From positions 682,001-746,000 of the forward strand of contig CM026553.1 in assembly GCA_015143295.1 (NCBI GenBank): a stretch of DNA of 64,000 nucleotides, written 5' to 3'. This DNA is from Tetracentron sinense (lineage: Eukaryota > Streptophyta > Magnoliopsida > Trochodendrales > Trochodendraceae). Position 1 is the stretch's first letter; every line of letters starts with the position of its first letter. The position numbers and the translations under genes were made by a program. The notes beneath the pieces were generated by a model. That model ran no database searches and had not been told where the DNA came from. It saw only the letters and a program-made list of their open reading frames with translations. This document shows positions 35,266-47,200 of the stretch, piece after piece.

Positions 35266-38200
35266 CTACATTACAATATAAATTGCTAAGCTAACAAAAA
35301 AACCCAACAAGGCACCTGCTGTGACTTCTATCTCTGTGTGGCCAATTGATTCTTTCAGTGGAATGAAACTGTTGTAAGCTTTTTGTGATCCTTCTTCCTC
35401 ATCAACTGCTAATTGGCCCATCCTGTTCTCCGGCCCAAGTAATAAATGAGCATTTGTTGGGCTTGATGATATACAAGAACTTGTTTGATCACACAAGAGG
35501 GGAGTAAGGCTCTCTGAATTTATGTAGGATGTTCCAGGTTGAGAATCAAATACATCATCTTCATCCCTGTGGCGAGTTGAGTTCTCTTGGGTCTTGAGAA
35601 TTGTCCTGTTTAGTGCCTTTGCATGATTTCCCACTTCTCTTCTCACCCCCTGAAAGTGGTCAGACAACCCAAAAGGAAGGATCCTCATTCAGTAAAAAGT
35701 ACTTGCAGCATTCTCTGATTATAGAACAAGGACAAATTCTAAGATGTCATACGTCAGAGATTTGCATATTTAACACACAAACATCAATCATAGCTAGGAA
35801 CTTTAATATAGTGTAGCTTTTGTTTCACATCTTTCCAAGAGGAAAGTGGAGCTACAATCAATCTACCAACCAACCACTCCTGAACTCATTGCTACCAGAT
35901 AATGCACAAATGGTTTGACCTGCAATAGTAGCATAGCTCTGCAAAGATATTTTCTTCCTTGAGGACCTATTTTCATTACAACCAGGCTCAATACTTGTCT
36001 TTACAAGATCTGACTCTAATATTCAATTCACCTACTATCTTTCATGATGTTGAAGGCTTACACTTGTTGAAGCCAATTGATTATTCAGATTTGCATCCTT
36101 GGATTACTGAGCTCACCTAATGCATAGTTGATTGCTGATTTTGCTAACAATTACAAGCTAAATTTAGAGCCGTTTAGATGGCCTTAGACTATGCATCATG
36201 CAGAATCTATCTAATATTAAGTGATCGATTTTATGGTTATCGTGGATGCATTCAGCAGCTTCAGACAAAGAAGATCATTGCCCAAGTCAACTTGGTATTG
36301 GTGGGGTGAGTGTTGGGGGGAATGTATCTCATATTTACAGCGATGGTAATCAAGTTGGAAATGGTCTTGGCTAACAACTTCTCTCTTCAATGTAAGGATC
36401 TTCCTCAACTAAAATGCTAGAGTTTCTAGATGAAATGGGCTTATTCAATATTCGTTTCTTTCCTATTGTCTTTTATTTTGTGTTTCTTTTCATTTGAGGA
36501 GCAAGGATTTATGTCCCCAAAGAGGGTCTAGTTTGATAGATAGAGATAGACAGGAACTAAGCAATAAGAACAGAATACCAAAGGCTTACTCCCATTTCTC
36601 TCTATCTGTCTATGAAGAAATTCGTTCATAGAATGCTTTTTTTTTATTGCACTACTTTTTTAAAACAACAATACGGGATAGACCGGGTGGAGGAGATTGT
36701 ACCAAAGGAGAAAAGTGGCAACATTAAAGGCCCAACCAAACCATAGTTAGATTAAACCCCAACAACAAGAATACCCGTCAATTGCAAAGACTGAGTCAAA
36801 ATAAGGCAGATGGATCAAAGTCCTCCAAATTCCTCCTAATGGAAGCCCAATCCAGGAGTAGACTGCGAGTTCCTGAATACATACGCTGAACTGGAGAGCT
36901 ATTCTAAAAAACTCTCCGATTCTTTTCCTTCCAAATCAACTATAGCCCCTAGTGCCCACAAAACAGAAATTAGCGCCTCCTATCTCACTGAGGTCCAACA
37001 GGATAAGGAGCCCAAAAAGGAATTTGAGAAGACTCACTCCATACCCAATAGCAAATGGAAATGAGACCAAATCTTTGTCGCGAAAAAACAGTGCAACAGC
37101 AGGTTATCCACTGATTCCTCTTATTCGAGGCACATGAAACAGTAGTTCGCCATCCTCCATCCTTTATTTTTTTAAGTAGTCACAAGTGATGATGACCTTA
37201 TTCAAGGATGCAACCATAGGAAAAAGGATACCTTCGATGGAACACTGAGGTTCCAAATAGCCTTGTGAAGAAAAGGGCGAGATGGAGCGTCCCACAAGAT
37301 CCTTTCTCGTAGAAGGGTCAAACAGAAAATAGAGCTAGATGATATTAGACAAGCAAAATAATCACTTCCTCAGGAAATGCTTGAGATTGAATTATGATTT
37401 CTAATTAGTAACTGGTCTCAACACTTGAGTCTCCTCACTTACGCTACCTGGCGAAAAAATAAATTGAAAGAAAAAAAAGGCATGAAAGGGAGATCCTGAC
37501 TCTAATTCTCATGATCTGAGCCAAGTGCGACAACCACCTCCTTGAATTGATATACTTCATGATTGAATCTTGAGTTCTTCCTAGTAACTGATCTGAGTCC
37601 TGTATTCCTTAACCTTCCAATTTTAGCTATGAACATAAAAGACAAAGGGAAGAAGAGAATAAGAAAGGGTGGTCTTGATTGTTGATGAATATTTGTTCCT
37701 GAGAAAAGCTGAATGTCATTTGTAGGGTCCCTCTTCTTTTTTCTCCATTATTTTCCTCAATATATTTCTCATAATTTTGGCCCAATGCACACATATGCTT
37801 GAATTTTTAAAATTCCATTGCCTATATACTTAACAAGTGATGTAGAGTGTTACTAGTTTTTGTGAGTCAATTGCTGTAGGCAACAGCAGGGAACCATTTG
37901 CTCCAGGAGACAGAGTAAAGACGAGTGAGGGAATAGTATCAGGGTACAGCGCCCAATTTGATGACAGACAAGCCACAAATATGTGGCCTGGTATTTAATG
38001 GAGAAGGCATGTATAGAAAACGATTAAAAATTTGAAGAAGACAAAGGGAATGATAATAGGTAAAACTTGGCCCTTGATTGGAGTCTCACCAACCTAGAGC
38101 TAAGGTTGATGATGGAGTCTTATCCTCACCAAAGACAGGATTCACCCTTAAAATTCATGAATGAGCAAATTCTGTATTTAATCCAATTCTAACAAATGGA

Positions 38201-41200
38201 GAAGTACAAGAAGTATTTATTTAAGCAAATAGAATACTGCTCAAATCTTTCCCTTCTTAAAATAGAATTTTAGAATTCTAAATAGTGAAAAACACAAACA
38301 CCTAATGTACCCACTCCCATCTATGGTCAACCAATCCTTAGTAAATGGATGGACCTTAGTAACCCAAACCGCAGGTTGACCCACCCGCTCCTACTCTCAA
38401 ACCGCGCTCTCACGGTTTGAGGGTGGATTTGTGCCCGGAGCGCGGTTTTGAAATTGATGGCGCGCGAATGTTGCATATAAAATTGTGCGAGCAAGGCAAC
38501 GTGTCACTCTTGTGGAAAACACTTCAAGTCTTTTTCAGAAAGAGTCTGAAAAAGCTTGTGTCTCTACATCTTTTCCACTAGAATCAAATCAATTGTGTCA
38601 GAGAACTTTGTGTCAAAGACTTTATTACAATAAATATTTTGTGTCAGGAGATAGAGCTTGTCTCTTATGAGATTGAATCACAGCCAATCACGATTGAACC
38701 CCGGGAGAGTTCAATCGCACCAACCTTGTGTTTTGTGATTGAATCACAGTCAATCACAATTGAACTCGGGGAGAGTTCAATCGCATCTAATGATCAACAT
38801 GTGTCTTTGTTAACCTTTATTAATTGTGGTTATGATTTATTAACCCTTAGGGTTCAATAATCTGACCTTATTTTTTAGAAAAATATTTAAAAACATTTGA
38901 CTCTAGTTAAAAATTTTAACTTTTAGAGTTAATATTTTTTAATATATCACACTCCGAAGGCGCTCTCGACCCTATCTTCAATTGAAATTTGACGCTCTCC
39001 CGCTCTCGCTCTCTCTCCTGCTATCGGTCTGGTTACTTAGTGATGGACTATGGCCCACTATATAGGGCTCATGGAGCTCAATATCTGGGCCCTAATAGGG
39101 TATGCCCACAGGCTGGATGCATCAATTCCCTCCTGCTTGAAAAAAACTCTACTTCGTGAGTTTGATGCTTGATACTGCACACAATAGGCCCACGTTAAGT
39201 CATTGAAGATCCTCTACCTTAATCCACGTACAGTCTGAGTCTGAAAGAGTTTGACCCCCAATTTATATGAACTTCTAATATCCTCTATATGTGTAGAAAC
39301 CAATTGATCGTCAAGGAAATCTTTGTGGTTTTAGCTCATGGGAAACCTTCAAAGCTTGTTCTTTAGAATTGGCTTCGACATGGCACCCATGGTATGCCCA
39401 AAACCTCAATATGGAAACAGGGACTTGTTTGCATATCTAAGGGAAACTTCAGATAATAAGCACTTATTCCGAATCTCTTCAATACTTCAAATGGACATGC
39501 ACTTATAGAGTAAAACTTTTGGAAAACTCTTTGGCTTTAGGCGAATCATCACTAGATCATCTTCTTGGCACTTTGCAAACCTTTGGTAAACATCTACCTT
39601 GCTTGTATTGCTCATTTCTCAGAGCAATCTGCAATCTTTCTTCTAACTTCCTCACGAATATTTTTTATGAAATATGACTTCCTCATGAATATCCCTTATA
39701 AACTACACAAAAGCCTCTGCACCTTCACTTGAACAAGATGAGATTGGTAATGGAACCAGATTTAATGCAAGAGAAAAAGCTAACCAAGAAAAAAAAGAAA
39801 TCAGATTTCTTGGCAAGTCATCACCGTTAAAAAAATATAGCCTGAATCAATACAAGGATTTGAAAACCATGAATCCATGTGCCAAGTGCCAACCACCCCG
39901 TATCTATTGGAAATGGCCTGCAGAATCCAGATCACCCTCCAAGCAAATCCAAAAGAAACAACTGAGGAAGACAAAGCCATATTCAAGTCTTGAAATAGAG
40001 ATTTCAAGAGTGGGGAATAAGCCACAAAGTCAAATCAACCTAACCACATGAAAAGGGCTGAAAAATTATATGGGGTGGCACCTTAGGTGGCCAGAAAAAG
40101 CCTTCTATTTTGAGCAATTTCAAAAATCTCCCATCTTAGGGTTATTTTCGCAATTTTTTGATATTTTACAGAATTTTGGTATATTTTGCTTCTTTAATTG
40201 TCTTTAGTAAGTTGTTACCAGACATTAGTTTGAAGTTAAAGTCTTTATTAATTCGGTTAGAGCTATTTTAGATGTTATTTATAACTAGAAATATTACTAA
40301 ATTAGGATTGCTATTTTATTTTACTTTTAAGTCATTAGAAAGAGCTTTGATTATTTACTATTTATAGTAATTTTTGGATTACTATTTATGGCAAATATTG
40401 TGTTAAGTATTTAGGTGGTGTTTGGTAACACTAATCTAATAAGCTCTAAATAGGTAGAGCTTATTTGAAAATTGTGCTTAATTGGACTTTTTAGATTGTT
40501 AAGTTAAAGGTTAATTAGATGTCTACATCTTTTTGAAGAAGGGGTTTTACTTATTAAAAAAGTACCTCATACTACCTTTTTAAGGCCCCATTTGGTTGCA
40601 CTTCCGATTTCTGTTTTCTGTTTTTAAAAACAAAAATTTGAAAAATTTTACACAAGACATGTTTGGTAAACATGTTTCCGCTTTCTGTTTTTAAAAATTA
40701 GTAACAAAATTTTTGAAAATCAAGGTAATAGAAACTTTCTGTTACCTCTGTTTTTGAAAACAAAGAATAAAAATGGAAAACACTGACCCACCACCATCCA
40801 CCCACCCACAACCACCACCACATCACTACCCACCATCACACCACTACCCACCACCCACCACCCACCACCACAACCCAAAACCACACCACCACCACCATCA
40901 CACCACCATCCACCACCACCCCACCACTACCACCACCATGAATTGAAATTATTTAATCATATTTACCAAACGCATTTTTTTGTTTTCCTTTTTCTAAAAC
41001 AAGTAAAAGTTAGTAATGCCAAACGTGTTTCCTACTCAAAAAATTTGAAAACAAAAAGTCGTTTCCAATTTTTAAAAACAGAAAAACGAAAGTGTATCCA
41101 AACGACCCCTTAATAAGAGGTAAAACCCCTACTTCAAAAAGATGTAGACATCCAATTAACCTTCAACTTAACAATCTAAAGTCCAACTAAGCACAATTTT

Positions 41201-44200
41201 CAAATAATCTCTACCTATTTAAATTAGTGTTACCAAACACCACCTTAGTGTCTAAATATGTGTTTTAGTGTTCTAGAAATTCTCTTATGTTAGGAGTCCA
41301 ATTCAGAGAGTATTATGTTTAAAACGCTCCCCTTACCCTATATATACGTTGCTTTTTGTTTCTTTAGGGAAAAAAGTGATATGAAAAAAAAAACTCTGGA
41401 GAAAATGTTCTCCTTTAAGCTCTCTCTAGTGCTAATCTAGTGTTGAAGATTCCTTCATTATTATCCGGGAGAGATCACAAGATCAATTCCAAGAGTGTTA
41501 ATCGCTCAACACTAATCCATCTATCATACAAATTAATTTTAATCTAATTTTCATCCTCAATTTCAATTATCATCAGTTGATTAAATCAGACTTTATAATT
41601 CTGGTCCATTTATTAGAAAAATCAATTAATTGCAGATTTTAAAAAAAAATTGAATCAATATATCTGAAATTAGAATTTTCAACAAAATCCAAAATTTTGA
41701 AGCCCTAAAACCATTAGGGTATGTTTTGGTCACTTTGTTATTGTTGGAATTAAGATTATTTTGGTTTAACTTGGACTTTAAGGAAATTTGATTTGCTTGA
41801 TTTGAGATAAGGAGTGGGAACATTGTAAATCTTAAACACCATATTTGATTTGTAAAATTTAGGAATTGGAAAGAAGATATTTGTTGGTTAAATTTTGGAC
41901 TTTATCTAAACCCTAAAATTTGGATCATTGGAATAAATTTTGAATTCAAATAAGATCCTATATTTGAAGATTTGTTTTCTAATCTAAATTGATTGTTTAA
42001 GGTTAAATTCCATCCTTTATAGAGCCCTCTTATATTTCTTGATTAGTCCAAAATTTCAAAACGAAGGACCCCCTATTCTATCCTACATAATTTTTTTAAC
42101 AAAGCAAGTTTTATCACGATGTTCTCATAACATGGGAGATCCTACAGTCTTAAGTTGACAAAATGGGAGAAAAGGACAAACATTTGATGTCGATATATTA
42201 AATGATGGTGGCACCTAATGCTAAGATGAAAAAGTAGGAAGATGATTGTTATGAAAGAACAAAACAATTTCAAGAACAAACCTAGTATTCGTAGACCTCC
42301 AGTGGTAGTTCAACGATATCTATGTGATGAAGATGCACTTAAAACTTAAAAGAGTTGTAAGCACCCAATTTTTACACCATGCCTTAACCATGGTTAATAT
42401 CTTTTAACCATGGTTATCCCCAGCTGAACCCCAGTCAAGCCTTAAACCCTGATCAAACCCTAGTCAAGTCCTAAACCCTAGGCAAACCCTATGCCTAACT
42501 CTAGGTGAACCCTAGGCCTAACCCTAGTCAAGCCGTATACCCTAGGCGATCCCAGGTAAAACCCTGGTCAAACCCTAAGTCAAACCCTAGATAAACCTTA
42601 ATGCAGCCCTAAGGCCCAAAAACCCTCAAATCAAACCCAGAAACCTCTGTGGGCCCAAACAAGGGCCCACAAGTCCTTAGAGCCCAGTGCAGTGGGGCCC
42701 ACTTGTTGTTTTTGAAAATTCAAATAATGGCGGTAATAACTTTATCGCCATTACCAAAAATGGCAAAGTGAACAGTGATCCAGGCTAATCGTGTAAGGGT
42801 TGGGCCTGTTTAGCATAAAACAGGAAATGACGGTAATGCTATTACCACCATTCTTGATTTAGGCTAAATCAGGAATGACGGTAATAACTCTACCGCCATT
42901 ACTTGATCTCTGGTTTGCAGTGCAGCTGGACCCCCTACAGCTATTCAGTCCGCCTCCCCAGTATCTACCACCTTCCCAGTAATCCCCATACTACCCCAAG
43001 GTCTTCTCCTTCCCCCCTAGTTCATGCCTTGAACGACACTCCAAAAAGCTCAAGGTGAAACCTCTGTAGGATTTCGACCAGCTTAAGCCAAACCCTTAGT
43101 CCACCTTACTTCCACCTCAGGAGGATCCCAGACCTCCCCGGGAGTTGCCCCAGGCCACCCTTGATGCTCCTTAGCCGTGCACCAGTCCACTGTCACTGTA
43201 GCCACTGTGAAGGATAAACCAAGAGGGTAGGGTCTTCCTCTACCCATTTCATTTCTGTTTAAGCTTTGTAAGGGATCCCTGGTCCTATTCCAGGGGTCCT
43301 CTATTTTACTCTCATTCTGTTTCAGTGTGCAAACCAAGGATAAGGAGTTCCCTTACCTTCCTCATAGGTATGGGGAACCCCCTTTGAGGTTTCAAGCAAG
43401 ATTATAAGACCCACTAGCTCTCAGAGCTCCCCTTAGGCTTCTGGGGGTCCCTCAAGCCATGAGGGATCCCCTGGAACCCATTGGTGCAACCCCCATAGAA
43501 AAAAAAATGTTTTTCTGAAAACTTTCAGGAATGGCAGTAGAATAATTACTACCATTCCTGACCTTCCTGTTTGTAGCTCTGTTATACCCTTTTAGGTGGG
43601 GCCCTGGTCCATTCTAGGATCATGGTTGGACTCCTCAAGTCCTCCTCTTTCTACTCTGGTCATTCCAGGATCATCCCAATTGCTTAACCATGGTTAGTTT
43701 GGCCTGAAACCAAGACTAGCTTGATGGCGTTAGACACTCTACCGCCATTAGAGTATACCAACCACAGGGTGTTCAACCCATTGTGGGGCCCACTCCAAAC
43801 CACCTCCTGGGCCCACCAAAGGCCCAGGGTCTTCCTGGCACTTCCCTCTTCAACCTCTATGGTGACCCTAGGGTTCACCCCTAACTTGACCTGCAAACCA
43901 ACAAACCCCCTCTAAAACTGCTTCTGTAATGGCGGTAATGTCATTACCGCCATTACTGGTTTGTTTAATTTTGGGCTTTTGCCCAGGGCCCAGACTAGGT
44001 AGGAGGCCACTCTAGGCCCTGTTATGCTCTCTGGGCCCACCTTGACCTGCCTAGGCCTCTTAACTGGAGTTAACCTAACCCGATTAACTTTTAACCATGG
44101 TTAAACCTCCCTTAAACCATGAAAAATCTGAAAAAATGCTACAAAATTCCAAAATATTCTGAAATGCCCAAAATGTTTCTGCTTTGGTCATTTTACCATG

Positions 44201-47200
44201 GTTGGCAGCCCTAACCATGGTTACTTTACCCCTTTAACTCTGGTTAGCAATCCTAACCTCGGTTAAATCCGTTTTGGCCTACCGGGCTTAATCTCTTAAC
44301 CTACCGGGCTCACCCTAGACCTATCAGGCTCAATCTTCAGCCTACCGAGCTTACCTATGTTACCTTCAACTGTGGTTAGCAACCCTAATAATGGTTAGTT
44401 TGACCCTTAACCTCGGTTAGCAACCCTAACCATGATTATTTTCGATTTTGGCCTACTGGGCCTAAATCAAGTTTACCGAACTTACCCTTTAGCCTACCAG
44501 GTCTAAAACCCTTAGTCTACCGGACTAACCCTAAGCTTACCGGGCTTAAACCATGCACTTGACCAAACTCGGTCAACCAAACCTTAGTCTACCGGACTAG
44601 TTCATTAGCCACCCTTGGTGCACACACATACACCCCCTAGCCTTGGTACGAGCCCATGTGCCAAAACTACGCTCGGTCTGATCTCACCTTGTGAGTACGT
44701 AGGCAACCCAACCCGGGTTCGACCCTAGTTAGCTTTATTTTTTTAGATTAGTGTTATCTTAAACACTTAGGCATTTGAACAAACCTTGATTTTAATTGGT
44801 TTACACCCAGAAAGTAGGGAACCATTGTAAAATGGAAGTCTCGGGGTGCCTAACACCTTCCCCGGACTTAACCGAACCTTTTACCTAGACCTTTACCGCA
44901 GACTAAGACCTTATCTAATAGCCAGGGGCTTATCCCTTCTGAATTAATAGGTGGCGACTCTCAACACACCCTCCTTGTGACCCGGAGTGAAATCTTGCGC
45001 TCACAAGAGCATCAACAGTTACTAAAGCGGTGCAACAAAGTTGACATCATCGAAAGAGGCCATAAATGAAGATCGGTTTTGTACCAGAATTTTCCATGCC
45101 AATTTACGGTGTGGAGCCAAGTTGTTAAGCTGATTATAGATGGGGGCAGCAGCATGAATTTTGTTTTCTATGAGCTTGTTGATATGTTGAATCCAATGTT
45201 TTAAAACGCTAAGGCGTGAGGCGAGGTGTTCTACTTGTCTAAGGCATGAGGCGTAAGGCGTAAGGCGTAAGGCGTAAGCCTTTAGGGATTTAATTTCCTA
45301 ATAATTAAATAATCTAAAAGATATTAAAAAGTAAAGACAATTAAAATATATCATTCACCATAAATGCATCATCAATCACATACATAAATCATAAGTCATT
45401 AACTTGCAAATTAAAACTTCAAAACTATAAATTGAATGATGTCAACAGTTAAGAGGCTTAATTTCCCACATCTTAATAATATTGTGAATATCTTTAAACA
45501 AAATCATCATCATTTATCACATCAAATGCATCTTCATTAGCATTGCCAACATCCCCTTGAACTATCACTCCAACAAAGTCATCAAGTTAATCAAGCTCAT
45601 CAACCAAATTAACTTGTACACTTTTGCCTTTGCCTTTGCCTACAGACAAATAAATGCTACAATTAGTAATAAGTTCAAAAGGCTTACGTTTTGATTCTTT
45701 TAGTTAGTTTTAAGTTTTAACTTTACCATGCTTACTTTGTTGTGAAATCCCACTTCTATCACTATGCGTCCTCTTTCTACTTCCACGATCAGTGTTTGGT
45801 AACTGATGGCTCTTCCAAAGTTCTATCTCCTACCACCTCTACTGCAGTAATTTCGAGTATTATATTATCATCGTTTAAGATGTGTACGCCTCATAGATGC
45901 ATACGGTTTTTTTTGCCACGCCTCAGATAATTCGTACACTTTATTCACCAACCCGCCTTTTAATAACGCTTCATAGCGTTTTGAGTACGCCTCGCCCCAA
46001 GGCGCACGCCCCTACCACTTTTAAAAACATTGGTTGAATCTGAAGACACGAGAACACCCACAACCCTACAAATCCATATAGGTTGAAGATGATTCCTTTA
46101 TAGTGAAGCAATGTTTGGTCACCTCTCTATTGGCAACCAATATTTTGATTCAGTTTGGTGCGACGTAATTCTGATGACAATTGCTCGTATTTTACTAGGA
46201 GAGCCATGGTTTTATAACAAAAAGTGCAACACGACAGTGAAGCTAACAGATTCATGCTACTTTAAGAGAAAGTTATTATCTATAAAAGATCCTGAGATGC
46301 ATATGAAGCCAACAACACAAATATAGTCAAAGATTTGCTAATCAAGGTGATGAACTAGCTAACACTATAGATTGGAATCTTTGGTCTGATCAAAGTGAAA
46401 GAACGCTGAGCGAGGTACACAATTCTATCATTGACCAGCCATCGCAACCATTGAATTTGGACCCTACTCTAGACCCACAGAAGGACACTATTTAGAATGG
46501 AACTGCTGAGACATTGACTCAAGAAGACTCTCGAATTAGGAAGTTAAAGGTCATTTTAATTTTTAACTAAGTGGGAGATCAAGGAGGTCATGAAAAGTGA
46601 GGGAAGTGGTCGTAAAGGAAATGATCCTAGAGAAAAGAACAATGGGTTTAGCAGGAGGTTGTCATGACCATGGCCAAATAGGGGACACAGTAAGTATTGC
46701 AAGATCAAGATGGTGGTGGTTGCTGAATTTAGCATTGTAACATAGAAAAGGCATTAGCTTTATTTGATTAAGTGCATATAATTTACATTGTACCTCAATG
46801 ATGCAGGAGACCAATGCGGGAGACCAATACATTGTACCACAATGATACACCACAAAAGCCACGACAGATGGGGTGCGGAAGATTAAATCCCTTATCTCTA
46901 AGCCCAAGAAGATTGGCCAATTAATGCCCCTATGTGACCACCCACACCCTTTGAGGAGACTAGATCTCGAGACCCCTCTGATACCAATTGATACGGGAGA
47001 CCAATACACTACAAAAGCCGTGACTGATGGGGTGAGGAATATCAAATCCCTTATCTGCCCAAGAAGATCCATTGAAATTGGCCTTGAAACTCCTCGGGGA
47101 CAATAAGATGCGACAATTAATGCCCATGCATCACTCAATGAAAATTTTTTGTTTTTTTTTAAAAACACTTGTATTTATGTGCATGTGTGTGCCTCTCGAT

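Larger units (their letters stand above)
40414..41244. mobile_element. PIF/Harbinger-type (Tourist) MITE, outer
   Basis: Ends GGTGGTGTTTGGTAACACTA and TAGTGTTACCAAACACCACC are inverted repeats with TTA on both sides (40411-40413 and 41245-41247), the 3-bp duplication of PIF/Harbinger. Long arms (about 150-170 bp) pair across an inner insertion. No transposase. Confidence 0.85.

Noticed and set aside
43083..43337. An 84-residue minus-strand frame rich in G, P and W.
   Set aside because: Lies inside the Tat solo LTR, with no start context and no family resemblance.
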